From positions 372,001 through 436,000 of the forward strand of contig DASXEW010000001.1 of assembly GCA_036489885.1 (NCBI GenBank): 64,000 nucleotides of DNA, given 5' to 3'. A program made the translations under genes and the position numbers. This DNA comes from Candidatus Baltobacteraceae bacterium (GTDB lineage: Bacteria; Vulcanimicrobiota; Vulcanimicrobiia; Vulcanimicrobiales; Vulcanimicrobiaceae). Positions 24,988-31,982 of this stretch are shown here, in pieces. The notes below the pieces were generated by a model. The model was not told the origin of the DNA, did no database searches, and saw only the letters and a program-made list of their open reading frames with translations. How positions within the stretch are numbered: the first letter of the stretch is position 1; the number at the start of each line of letters is the position of its first letter.

Positions 24988-25744
24988 TCGTGATCTCGTC
25001 GCGAATATTGTCGTAGCCCTCAGCTTCGATGCGATGCGCAAGATCGGCGTCCCCGGTCTTGACGATGCGGCCGTCCATCAACACGTGCACGACGTCAGGC
25101 TCGACGAATTGCAGGATGCGTGGATAGTGCGTGATGATGAGGAAACCGGTGTCTCTGCCTGCGCCCGAGCGCAGCGTCGTCAGCGATTCGCCGACGGCGC
25201 GCAACGCGTCAACGTCCAGACCCGAGTCGGTCTCGTCGAGAATCGCGTACTTCGGAGCAAGAATGCCAAGTTGCAGCATCTCGAGACGCTTTTTCTCGCC
25301 GCCCGAAAACCCGTCGTTGACGTAACGTCCGAGGAACGACGTATCGATGCCGAGATGATCGAGCTGTTCGAAGACTAGCGCGCGAAATTGGGCTGGGTTG
25401 AGATCGCTACCGCGAACCGAGGTGCGCGCCGTGCGCAAGAAGTTTGCGACGCTGACGCCCGGTATGGCGGCCGGGTACTGAAAGGAAAGAAACAATCCCA
25501 GCTTGGCTCGCTTGTCGGGCGAAAGAGCCAGCAGGTCCTCGCCGTCCAGGGTCGCGGCGCCGCGAGTAATTTGGTAGCTGGGATGTCCGGCGAGAGCGAA
25601 GGCTAGTGTCGATTTGCCGCTTCCGTTCGGCCCCATGAGGGCGTAGACGCGTCCAGGCTCGATGGTCAGGTCGATCCCCTTGAGGATCTCTGTCGAATCG
25701 CCCGTCGTTACGTGAAGATCGGATACGTTCAGCCCGCTAGCCAT
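24974..25744 (-). CDS. sufC: SufC ATPase of the Fe-S assembly machine
   Basis: 256 residues, an ABC-type ATPase without membrane partner. Walker A GPNGSGKST, signature FSGGEKKRLEMLQLGIL, Walker B YAILDETDSGLDVDALRAVG and IITHYPRIL are the SufC pattern. It drives conformational change in the SufBD partner during cluster assembly. The ATG has GGAG seven bases upstream. It is the first gene of the minus-strand operon and diverges from the SufR-like regulator across a 79-base control region. Confidence 0.95.
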   Translation of the reverse strand: MASGLNVSDLHVTTGDSTEILKGIDLTIEPGRVYALMGPNGSGKSTLAFALAGHPSYQITRGAATLDGEDLLALSPDKRAKLGLFLSFQYPAAIPGVSVANFLRTARTSVRGSDLNPAQFRALVFEQLDHLGIDTSFLGRYVNDGFSGGEKKRLEMLQLGILAPKYAILDETDSGLDVDALRAVGESLTTLRSGAGRDTGFLIITHYPRILQFVEPDVVHVLMDGRIVKTGDADLAHRIEAEGYDNIRDEITSGTA

Positions 25745-25752
25745 ACTGCTCC

Positions 25753-25782
25753 ATCGTAAGGTTTTGGCCTAGAGAAAGTCAA
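25753..25782 (-). promoter_or_regulatory. Predicted promoter of sufC
   Basis: On the minus strand TTGACT (complement of 25777-25782) and TACGAT (complement of 25753-25758) are spaced 18 bases, a good housekeeping-type match. The -35 box overlaps one arm of the palindrome at 25774-25799. Confidence 0.6.
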
Positions 25783-25799
25783 GGAAACCCTGGACTTTC
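25774..25799. promoter_or_regulatory. Palindromic operator between sufC and the SufR-like gene
   Basis: GAAAGTC (25774-25780) and GACTTTC (25793-25799) form a perfect 7-bp inverted repeat with a 12-base spacer. Each arm overlaps the -35 element of one of the two divergent promoters. A dimeric SufR-like repressor bound here would shut both operons. The sequence differs from the cyanobacterial CAAC-N6-GTTG site. Confidence 0.6.
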
Positions 25800-25820
25800 C
25801 TCCTGGCGCCGTGATACGAT
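25791..25820 (+). promoter_or_regulatory. Predicted promoter of the SufR-like gene
   Basis: TGGACT (25791-25796) and TACGAT (25815-25820) are spaced 18 bases. The expected transcription start near 25827 falls after ATG 25824 and before ATG 25836, which would make the transcript nearly leaderless. Confidence 0.5.
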
Positions 25821-25823
25821 TAC

Positions 25824-26462
25824 ATGCGACAAAGTATGCAGACCGAGCGCTTCTTTGCCACGACCAAGGGCCGGATAGCCGCAGCCTTGCGGCGGAGAAA
25901 ATCCGCGTCGGCAGCCGATTTGGCCGTGGAACTCGACCTCTCACCAAATGCGATCCGGCAGCAGCTCGCGGGACTGCAGCTTGAGGGGTTAGTCAGTGAG
26001 CGTCCCGTGCGGCGCGGCAAGACGAAGCCGACCCACGAGTTTTCGCTTACGAGCGACGGTGAACGGCTCTTTCCGCAGCGCTACGATCTGCTTCTCAACG
26101 CGGTGTTGCGTGAAGTGCGCGACCTCGGCGGGGACGATGCGGTCAGCGAGATCTTCGAGCGCATGGGACGCCGAGCGGCGGAGAAGATGTCCTCACGTGC
26201 CGGTGACAAGCAAGGTGAAGAACGTGTCGGTGCGCTCGTCGACCTGCTGCGCGAACACGGCGTCGAAGCCGATTACAACGCCGACGGCAAGACATACGAG
26301 ATTCGCGAGCACAATTGCCCGTACGCGGAGACCGTAAAGGAGCACCCACAAGTCTGCTCTGTGATTCACACGGTCTTGGGAGACTTGTTCCCCGCGGGTA
26401 GCAAGCAGACGGAATCGCTTGCAACCGGCGGCGACGCGTGCCGGTTCGAAGTCAAAGTATGA
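25824..26462 (+). CDS. sufR: SufR-like Fe-S-sensing transcriptional repressor
   Basis: 212 residues. An N-terminal winged helix-turn-helix (SAADLAVELDLSPNAIRQQL, then LEGLVSERPVRRG) is followed by a dimer/effector region. The C-terminus carries the Cys pattern of SufR: HNCPYAETVKEHPQVCSVIH, then about 24 residues on, GDACRFEV. These cysteines bind a [4Fe-4S] or [2Fe-2S] cluster in characterised SufR proteins. It diverges from sufC over a palindrome and overlaps the NifU-like gene (ATGA). The start is ATG 25824 or, if the predicted promoter is right, ATG 25836. Confidence 0.88.
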   Translation: MRQSMQTERFFATTKGRIAAALRRRKSASAADLAVELDLSPNAIRQQLAGLQLEGLVSERPVRRGKTKPTHEFSLTSDGERLFPQRYDLLLNAVLREVRDLGGDDAVSEIFERMGRRAAEKMSSRAGDKQGEERVGALVDLLREHGVEADYNADGKTYEIREHNCPYAETVKEHPQVCSVIHTVLGDLFPAGSKQTESLATGGDACRFEVKV

Positions 26463-26986
26463 ACTTCCCGAAATTCCAGAAGCTGGTCGAAGAGCGTACC
26501 GGTTTCCGCACGATGGAGAGCCCGATGGCGACGGGCGAGTATTTCAGCGACTCGTGCGGCGATATGTACACGTATTATTTGCAGATCGGTCCCGGTGAGG
26601 TCATCGAGGACCTTTCGTATTTTACGACCGGTTGCGGTTTCGGAACGGCTACGTGCAGTCTGCTCGTCGAGCTCGCGCGCGGGAAGACGATTGACGAAGC
26701 ACTGGCGATTACGGACGCCGATATCGAGAACGCCCTCGACGGCTATCCCGATAAAAAGAAAGACTATCCGGAGCGTTCGCGTCTCGCGCTCATTGCCGCG
26801 ATCGAAGATTATCGCGCCAAGCGCTCCACCGGAAAGATCAGTGACGACATGCTCGCGCAAGCTGCGGCAACTGCAGCTGCCGCGCGCGCCGCGACGCTCC
26901 CCGGAAACGGGAAAACGTCACAAGACGAAAATGCCGGACCGCGCATCATGCAAGACGCCGGCAAAGTCACGATCAAGCTACACTAG
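26459..26986 (+). CDS. NifU-N/IscU-like Fe-S scaffold protein
   Basis: 175 residues. The scaffold-type cysteines are in SDSCGDMYTYYLQIGPGEVI and YFTTGCGFGTATCSLLVELA, followed by the family helix RGKTIDEALAITDADIENAL. An Ala-rich C-terminal extension (about 40 residues) is unusual. It is co-transcribed with the SufR-like repressor (ATGA overlap), so it may be autoregulated with it and may act as a second scaffold beside SufU or a cluster donor to the repressor. The third scaffold Cys seen in IscU is not obvious. Confidence 0.8.
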   Translation: MNFPKFQKLVEERTGFRTMESPMATGEYFSDSCGDMYTYYLQIGPGEVIEDLSYFTTGCGFGTATCSLLVELARGKTIDEALAITDADIENALDGYPDKKKDYPERSRLALIAAIEDYRAKRSTGKISDDMLAQAAATAAAARAATLPGNGKTSQDENAGPRIMQDAGKVTIKLH

Positions 26987-26990
26987 CCTT

Positions 26991-27036
26991 TGTCATCCCG
27001 AGCGTAGCGCCCGCAGGCGCGTAGTCGAGGGACAGC
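26991..27036 (+). repeat. Interspersed palindromic repeat, copy R1 (left end of a 46-bp inverted pair)
   Basis: Begins TGTCATCCCGAGCGTAG and ends GTAGTCGAGGGACAGC, with a central stem GCGCC/GGCGC. It is the exact reverse complement of copy R2 at 27595-27640, and its ends recur at 59907, 62620 and 62767. Confidence 0.9.
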
Positions 27037-27056
27037 GGTAATCTCTGAGGCCGTGG

Positions 27057-27590
27057 TTATCTTCGCAGCCATGCCTGAAAGGCATGACCGGCTTCATTCC
27101 ACGAGTCTTGCGGTCGCGTAACCGGTCTTGCACTCGGATGCTGCGCGACGAAGTCCGGCGATCTGAGTTGCGGGGCAAGATACATTTCTCCGCACGCATT
27201 TTCAATTCGAAGCGGGATTGACTTGCCGGAGATGCGCGCCGAGCAGAGCACAGCGGCGGTTATCCACGTTTTGCGAAGTTGTACATCCATCGTCGAGTTC
27301 GGCCAACAGACATCGAGAATTTGCGTAGATTCCTGTGGAAACTCCTGACTTGCCGTCATTAAGTCATCTAGAGCACCGCTGTACGACTCGCCGTCGCTGG
27401 GTTCACCTGGCTCGGCCGTGACGATCATTAAGCGAACGTCTTCCAGTGTGGCCCACGCGCCGATGTAACTTCGCGGAAGATGACCACGATCCAACTGCCA
27501 ACGCGCATAGCCGCTGCAGGCGGCCCCGAAATTCGCGCACGGCGCGAGCGACGTCAGAAGCACACTCCGAAGGGAATTTGTTGGAAGCAC
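27057..27590 (-). CDS. Uracil-DNA-glycosylase-like protein between inverted repeats
   Basis: 177 residues from GTG 27590. LMIVTAEPGEPSDGESYSG resembles motif A of the UDG superfamily (GxAPGxxE...G.PF.G). ENACGEMYLAPQLRS resembles the later Cys/Leu helix, and VAQHPSARP the HPS motif. The segment expected between the last two (VVALG.A) is missing, so the protein may be diverged or internally deleted. Base composition looks lower in GC than its surroundings. The gene sits alone within a 650-bp unit bounded by perfect 46-bp inverted repeats, which hints at separate transfer. Family assignment is tentative. Confidence 0.45.
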   Translation of the reverse strand: MLPTNSLRSVLLTSLAPCANFGAACSGYARWQLDRGHLPRSYIGAWATLEDVRLMIVTAEPGEPSDGESYSGALDDLMTASQEFPQESTQILDVCWPNSTMDVQLRKTWITAAVLCSARISGKSIPLRIENACGEMYLAPQLRSPDFVAQHPSARPVTRPQDSWNEAGHAFQAWLRR

Positions 27591-27594
27591 TGTC

Positions 27595-27640
27595 GCTGTC
27601 CCTCGACTACGCGCCTGCGGGCGCTACGCTCGGGATGACA
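27595..27640 (-). repeat. Interspersed palindromic repeat, copy R2 (right end of the inverted pair)
   Basis: Perfect 46-base reverse complement of copy R1 (26991-27036). It begins GCTGTCCCTCGACTACGC and ends GCTCGGGATGACA. It lies 4 bases before the start codon of the UDG-like gene and 5 bases from the yceI stop. Confidence 0.9.
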
Positions 27641-27645
27641 CGCGT

Positions 27646-28221
27646 TTACAAAATGGCTTCGGCTTCGATCGTGATGAGGACGCTGTTCGCGACGACTGCT
27701 TGCGGGTAGCCCGGCCCGATTCCCCATAGCGTGCGATCGATCGTCGCGGTCGCGCTGTAACCGACGTGGGTGCGTCCGCGGCCGTCCGTAATGGTGCCGT
27801 TGACCGTTCCGTTGACGACGATCGGCTTCGTTACACCGTGGAACGTGAGATCGCCGTTCATGACGAACGTGGTTCCGCTCCCGGTTATCGACGTGCTCTT
27901 GAACGTCATCTCCGGGAATTGATCGACATTGAAAAATTTCTCCGAACGCAGATCGCTGTCACGCTGATTGTTATGCGTGTCGATCTTGGTCAGATCCATC
28001 ACGGCCGTGATCGACGTTGGGATCTTGCTCGAATTTAGCACCACGGTGGTGGACTTTACCGGGATCGTACCTTCGACCGTCGAGATCAATAAATGCTTGA
28101 CGGCGAAATGCGTCTGCGTGTGATTGGGGTCGAGCGAAGGTTCGTCGGCTCGAACCGCGGGCGCGAGGGCCAGGAAAAATGCGGCGGCCGCGATCATGGA
28201 AGCCCGAGTGAATCTCAACAT
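27646..28221 (-). CDS. yceI: YceI-family periplasmic lipocalin-like protein
   Basis: 191 residues. A signal peptide (MIAAAAFFLALAPAVRA) precedes a YceI domain: LDPNHTQTHFAVKHLLISTV, GTIPVKSTTVVLNSS, DTHNNQRDSDLRSEKFFNVD, FPEMTFKSTSITGSG and GDLTFHGVTKPIVVNG are classic. YceI proteins hold isoprenoid-type lipids in a beta-barrel and occur in stress or respiratory contexts. ATG 28221 is preferred to GTG 28227. The neighbours give no clear partner. Confidence 0.93.
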   Translation of the reverse strand: MLRFTRASMIAAAAFFLALAPAVRADEPSLDPNHTQTHFAVKHLLISTVEGTIPVKSTTVVLNSSKIPTSITAVMDLTKIDTHNNQRDSDLRSEKFFNVDQFPEMTFKSTSITGSGTTFVMNGDLTFHGVTKPIVVNGTVNGTITDGRGRTHVGYSATATIDRTLWGIGPGYPQAVVANSVLITIEAEAIL

Positions 28222-28268
28222 ACGCACGAAACCTATCAGCGAAGCCTGAAAAGAACCTGAATGGGGTT

Positions 28269-28904
28269 CTAGGTGAGGTACGGATTCCCAGTCCGTTCGT
28301 CGCCGATCGTTGTAGCCGGGCCGTGCCCTGGGACTACGATCGTCTCATCGGGATAGTCGAGAAGCTTCGTGCGGATGCTGTGGACGATATCCTCGAGCGA
28401 GGTCCCGCCGAGATCCCATCTTCCCACGGAACCGCGAAAGAGCGTGTCGCCGCTCAGAATTCTGGTATTACCGTCGACCTCGAGCGCGAAGCTGGTACTT
28501 CCCGGCGTATGCCCGGGCGTGTGGATGCAGGTTACGCTCACCGATCCTGCGCGCAAGACGAGCGCATCTTCGAGATCTCCGTCGAGCGTCGTCGGCGCAA
28601 GCGCGATCGGAAGGCCCACCCAACGCCCTTGTTCGGTTAATTGCGCGTAGAGCGGACGATCGCCGGGATGAAGCAGGCCTGCACCGCCGACGCGTTCGCG
28701 CAACATGCCGAGGGCTCCGATATGATCGAAGTGCGCGTGCGTGTGGACGAGATATTTCGGACGAAGCTTGTGTTCTTCGAGAACGCTCGCGATGTGGTCG
28801 ACGTCGTCTCCACCGTCGACGACGATGGCTTCGCCGGTTGCCTCATCACCGAGAACGCTGCAGTTACAGCCCAGCGGTCCAACCGGAAAGTGGAGTGCGA
28901 TCAT
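28269..28904 (-). CDS. MBL-fold hydrolase, glyoxalase II-like
   Basis: 211 residues. The zinc motif HTHAHFDH appears near residue 54, with HTPGHTPGS, SGDTLFRGSVGR and VPGHGPATTIGDER as the further ligands. This is the hydroxyacylglutathione-hydrolase-like (YcbL/GloB-type) arrangement without the C-terminal GloB substrate domain, so a small thioester substrate is likely. The ATG overlaps the flavin reductase stop (ATGA), so it is co-translated with the O-methyltransferase and reductase genes upstream. Confidence 0.9.
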   Translation of the reverse strand: MIALHFPVGPLGCNCSVLGDEATGEAIVVDGGDDVDHIASVLEEHKLRPKYLVHTHAHFDHIGALGMLRERVGGAGLLHPGDRPLYAQLTEQGRWVGLPIALAPTTLDGDLEDALVLRAGSVSVTCIHTPGHTPGSTSFALEVDGNTRILSGDTLFRGSVGRWDLGGTSLEDIVHSIRTKLLDYPDETIVVPGHGPATTIGDERTGNPYLT

Positions 28905-29401
28905 GGGACGTCGATTCCAAAATCGCGGTAGCCCGCATTAAGGTAACCTAAGGGCCGTCCATCGGTGGCGCCGCAATCGAGCACCTCGCCGAGAAATAAC
29001 GTGTGCGTCCCCGCGCTGTGTTCTTCGGCCAGACGGCAGTCGACGAACGCGAGGCAACCGTCGATGACGGGGGCGCCGGTGGCGGCGCGTCGCCTCGCCA
29101 CGCCTTCGAAACGATCGGTGCGTCGCGCGTGATCGGCAAAGAGCTTTGCGATCTCTTCCTGGCCGATCCCGAGAATGTTGACGCAGAAGATCGACGAGCG
29201 CGAAATCATCGGATGAGCTGAGGCCTCGCGGTTGACGCATACCAGCACCATGGGCGGGTCGGCCGACACGCTGGTAAACGCGTTGGCCGTGAAACCGTAG
29301 GGTACGCCGTCGGTCAGCGTCGTAACGATGGTGACGCCGGTCGGAAAGCGGCGCATCGCGTCGCGGAAATTATTCGACACGCGCACCGATGCCGACGCCA
29401 T
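28901..29401 (-). CDS. Flavin reductase-like FMN-binding protein
   Basis: About 166 residues. FRDAMRRFPTGVTIVTTLTD, YGFTANAFTSVSADPPMVLV and VNREASAHPMI are the flavin-reductase-like (HpaC/ActVB) split-barrel signatures. Such proteins supply reduced flavin to monooxygenases or act as flavoproteins. GDCLAFVDC-type and GTHTLFLGEV segments close the fold. ATG 29401 lies 32 bases inside the O-methyltransferase gene; GTG 29386 is an alternative. No two-component monooxygenase is adjacent. Confidence 0.87.
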   Translation of the reverse strand: MASASVRVSNNFRDAMRRFPTGVTIVTTLTDGVPYGFTANAFTSVSADPPMVLVCVNREASAHPMISRSSIFCVNILGIGQEEIAKLFADHARRTDRFEGVARRRAATGAPVIDGCLAFVDCRLAEEHSAGTHTLFLGEVLDCGATDGRPLGYLNAGYRDFGIDVP

Positions 29402-30002
29402 CCCCAAGCGGGATGATGGTCGCATCCAAAAGCGGATGATGCAAGAACAAGTCGTTAAAGCGCCGGATCGCGCGCGTGTCCTCCGTGTCCGAAGGCTGCT
29501 CCGAAGCCGCGGCTTTGCCGCCCCAGAGAAGGTTGTCGACGATCATCAGTCCCGAACGCTTGAGCATCGGCACGCAAATCTCGAGATATTCCGGATACTG
29601 ATCTTTGTTGGCGTCGAGAAAAACGATATCGAGATTTCGATGCGAAAGCGTTTCGAGAATCTCGAGCGCAGGCTGGTTCATGATGTCGATTTTGCCCGCG
29701 ACGCCGGCGCGTTCAAAGAATTGCGCCGCAATGTTCGTTCGTTCGCGATCCGGATCGATCGTCCAAATTTTCCCGGCGGGCGGCATTGCGAGCGCCATCC
29801 ACAGTGTCGAATATCCGTACGCCGTACCGATTTCTAGGATGCGATTTGCCTGCATGCAGTGGACAAGCGTGGAAAGCAGCCGCGCGGTGGCGCGATCGAC
29901 GATCGGGATCCCCGCGGAAATACCGAGCTCTTCGAGCTCGAGTACGAGCGGCGAGGGCTGCGTGTGCAGGTGCGCGAGGTAGGCGAGGTCTTGGTCTCCC
30001 AC
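29370..30002 (-). CDS. Class I SAM-dependent O-methyltransferase (catechol O-methyltransferase-like)
   Basis: 210 residues. ILEIGTAYGYSTLWMALAMP is motif I, TIDPDRERTNIA motif II, LDIVFLDANKDQYPEYLE the acidic metal-binding region, and LMIVDNLLWGGKAA the following strand, all typical of the Mg2+-dependent O-methyltransferase_3 family (PF01596). The substrate is unknown, usually a catechol-like hydroxyl. GTG start. It diverges from the superoxide dismutase gene across an 80-base gap. Confidence 0.9.
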   Translation of the reverse strand: MGDQDLAYLAHLHTQPSPLVLELEELGISAGIPIVDRATARLLSTLVHCMQANRILEIGTAYGYSTLWMALAMPPAGKIWTIDPDRERTNIAAQFFERAGVAGKIDIMNQPALEILETLSHRNLDIVFLDANKDQYPEYLEICVPMLKRSGLMIVDNLLWGGKAAASEQPSDTEDTRAIRRFNDLFLHHPLLDATIIPLGDGVGIGARVE

Positions 30003-30081
30003 GCCGTATGTTTGCCGCCAGCGGTGGAGGGGAACCTTTTTATACCACCTTTCTTCATCGAGCGAGGATAACGTATTTTCC

Positions 30082-30723
30082 GTGGCAACGCTTACACTTG
30101 CGACACAGACCTACGCGCCAAAGAAGTGGAACTTGTCCGGCTTGAAGGGGATCTCAGACAAGACGCTCGAGATGCATTTTGGCTTGTACGAGGGCTACGT
30201 CAAGAACACGAATTTGCTGAACGAACAGATTGCCGGCAAGATCGAGGGCGGCCATGCATCCGCGACCGATTTGGAATTTAGTGAATTGAATCGCCGTCTC
30301 GGCTTCGAGTACAACGGCATGCGGTTGCACGAGCTCTACTTCAACAATCTCACCGGCGCAGGCCGAGAGCCGGGCCCCGAATTGAGCAAGGCGCTTGCGG
30401 GCACTTACGGCGACTTCGAAACATGGAAAAAAGACTTCGCCGCAATCGGCTCGATGCGCGGCGTCGGTTGGGCGATCGCCTATCAAGATCCGGCCAACGG
30501 CCGCATTACAAATCACTGGGTAGAGCTGCACCAGGACGGCAATCTCGCGACATTCGCTCCGATCGTCGTTATGGACGTGTGGGAACATGCATTCATGCTC
30601 GACTATAAGCCCGCAGAACGCCCCAAATACATCGAAGCCTTTTTTGCGAACGTCGATTGGGAGACGATTGCAGGCCGTCTCGTGCGAAAAGACGCTAGCG
30701 GAACGGTGCCCACGATAAGGTGA
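30082..30723 (+). CDS. sodB: Superoxide dismutase, Fe/Mn type
   Basis: 213 residues. It disproportionates superoxide in the cytoplasm. The metal ligands are in MHFGLYEGYVKN (first His), GMRLHELYFNNL (second His) and VMDVWEHAFMLDY (Asp and His). GSMRGVGWAIAYQDP replaces the more usual GSGWxWL segment, so metal choice (Fe, Mn or cambialistic) cannot be read. GTG start with GAGG upstream. The stop overlaps the Lon-N-domain gene (GTGA). Confidence 0.93.
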   Translation: MATLTLATQTYAPKKWNLSGLKGISDKTLEMHFGLYEGYVKNTNLLNEQIAGKIEGGHASATDLEFSELNRRLGFEYNGMRLHELYFNNLTGAGREPGPELSKALAGTYGDFETWKKDFAAIGSMRGVGWAIAYQDPANGRITNHWVELHQDGNLATFAPIVVMDVWEHAFMLDYKPAERPKYIEAFFANVDWETIAGRLVRKDASGTVPTIR

Positions 30724-31433
30724 GCGAGCGCCTTCGGCTCTTCCCGCTGAACACGGTGCTCTTCCCCGGCGCGACGTTGCATTTGCACGTCTTCGAGCCG
30801 CGTTACAAACAATTAGTCGCCGAATGTCTCGATCAAGGCGAGGCATTCGGCGTCTGTCTGATTCGTGAAGGTAGTGAGGCCGGAGACCCGGAGGTTAATC
30901 CGCACGACGTCGGGACGGCGGCAGAGATCGTCGAGGTGATGCCGCTACCATTCGGACGCTACTACGTGAGCACCGTGGGGAAACGGCGATTCAAGATCAC
31001 CGGCATCATAAGCCGGGAACCGTATCTGTTGTGCGAGGTCGAATATCTCGACGAACCGGCCGGCGATGCGACCGCACTCGATGCGCTCGTCGATCGCGTG
31101 CGGGCATCGTTCGAAGAATACGAGCATTTGCTCGTTTCGTACGTCGGTCCGGCCGCAGCGGTCGATCTCCCGCTTGACCCGGTTGAAGCTTCGTTCGTGA
31201 TCGGAAGTGCGCTTCAAATCGCGGATCTCGTCAAACAACGTCTCTTGGAAACGACCGACGTCGAGCAGCGTCTTCGAATCGAAATCGAGTTCTTACGCCG
31301 GCTCTTGCCGCAGCTCCGAGCACGCATCGAACGCGAACGCACGCAGCCTACTCCGGTGCGTCGCGAGCCGCTCGGCGGCGAAGCGCGTTCGCAGCAGGAA
31401 AGTTACTACGGAAAGTTTTTCAGTTTGAACTAG
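30720..31433 (+). CDS. Lon N-terminal (substrate-binding) domain protein
   Basis: 237 residues. LRLFPLNTVLFPGATLHLHV and FEPRYKQLVAECL are the LON_substr_bdg (PUA-like) signature found at the N-terminus of Lon protease. The ATPase and protease domains are absent. After the helical part (residues of about 105-205) comes a charged tail. Stand-alone proteins of this type (YcbX/DUF-like) are widespread, and a role in substrate recognition or proteostasis is assumed, not shown. It is coupled to sodB through a GTGA overlap. Confidence 0.88.
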   Translation: MSERLRLFPLNTVLFPGATLHLHVFEPRYKQLVAECLDQGEAFGVCLIREGSEAGDPEVNPHDVGTAAEIVEVMPLPFGRYYVSTVGKRRFKITGIISREPYLLCEVEYLDEPAGDATALDALVDRVRASFEEYEHLLVSYVGPAAAVDLPLDPVEASFVIGSALQIADLVKQRLLETTDVEQRLRIEIEFLRRLLPQLRARIERERTQPTPVRREPLGGEARSQQESYYGKFFSLN

Positions 31434-31448
31434 CGAACGCCGGGCGAC

Positions 31449-31982
31449 GTGCGCGCGATCTGGGTAATCGTCGGCGTTCTTATCGTCGCCGGTTTAGCGG
31501 TTACGTTCTATCTTGGCGGTGGACCGCGCCGTCCCGACGTCGTCGCCGGCCCGTCATCGCTAGCCGGTGCGCCGGCGGCCAGCTTCGAAGTCATCCGGGC
31601 CGACGGTTCTCCCGATGCGCTCGCGCGCTATCGCGGAAAAGTCGTGCTCGTCAACTTATGGGCGACGTGGTGTCCGCCGTGCCGCGAAGAGATGCCGGCA
31701 CTCGAGAAGCTTTATCGCGCGCATCTGGCACAAGGCTTCGTTGTTCTCGGCATCGATCAAGGTGAATCTGCAAAGATTGCTGCCGGCTACGCGCGCGGAC
31801 GCGGCGTCACGTTTCCGATTCTCATCGACGATCAACAACAGTACGGACGCGCATACGGCGCCGAAGGTTTGCCAACGTCCGTGCTGGTCGACCGAACCGG
31901 GCATATCGTTAAGGGTGTCGACGGCGAGATGACGCTGGATGCGATGCAAGCGCTCGTAATGCCGGTTTTGAAGACGAAGTGA
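31449..31982 (+). CDS. TlpA/ResA-type membrane-anchored thioredoxin
   Basis: 177 residues. An N-terminal anchor helix (IWVIVGVLIVAGLAVTFYL) places the domain outside the membrane. The redox motif WCPPC occurs in VVLVNLWATWCPPCREEMPA, and GLPTSVLVDRTGHIV supplies the cis-Pro loop. Such proteins reduce cytochrome c apoprotein cysteines or act as extracytoplasmic thiol reductants. The next gene overlaps by 4 bases (GTGA) and may be a ResB-like partner. Confidence 0.92.
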   Translation: MRAIWVIVGVLIVAGLAVTFYLGGGPRRPDVVAGPSSLAGAPAASFEVIRADGSPDALARYRGKVVLVNLWATWCPPCREEMPALEKLYRAHLAQGFVVLGIDQGESAKIAAGYARGRGVTFPILIDDQQQYGRAYGAEGLPTSVLVDRTGHIVKGVDGEMTLDAMQALVMPVLKTK

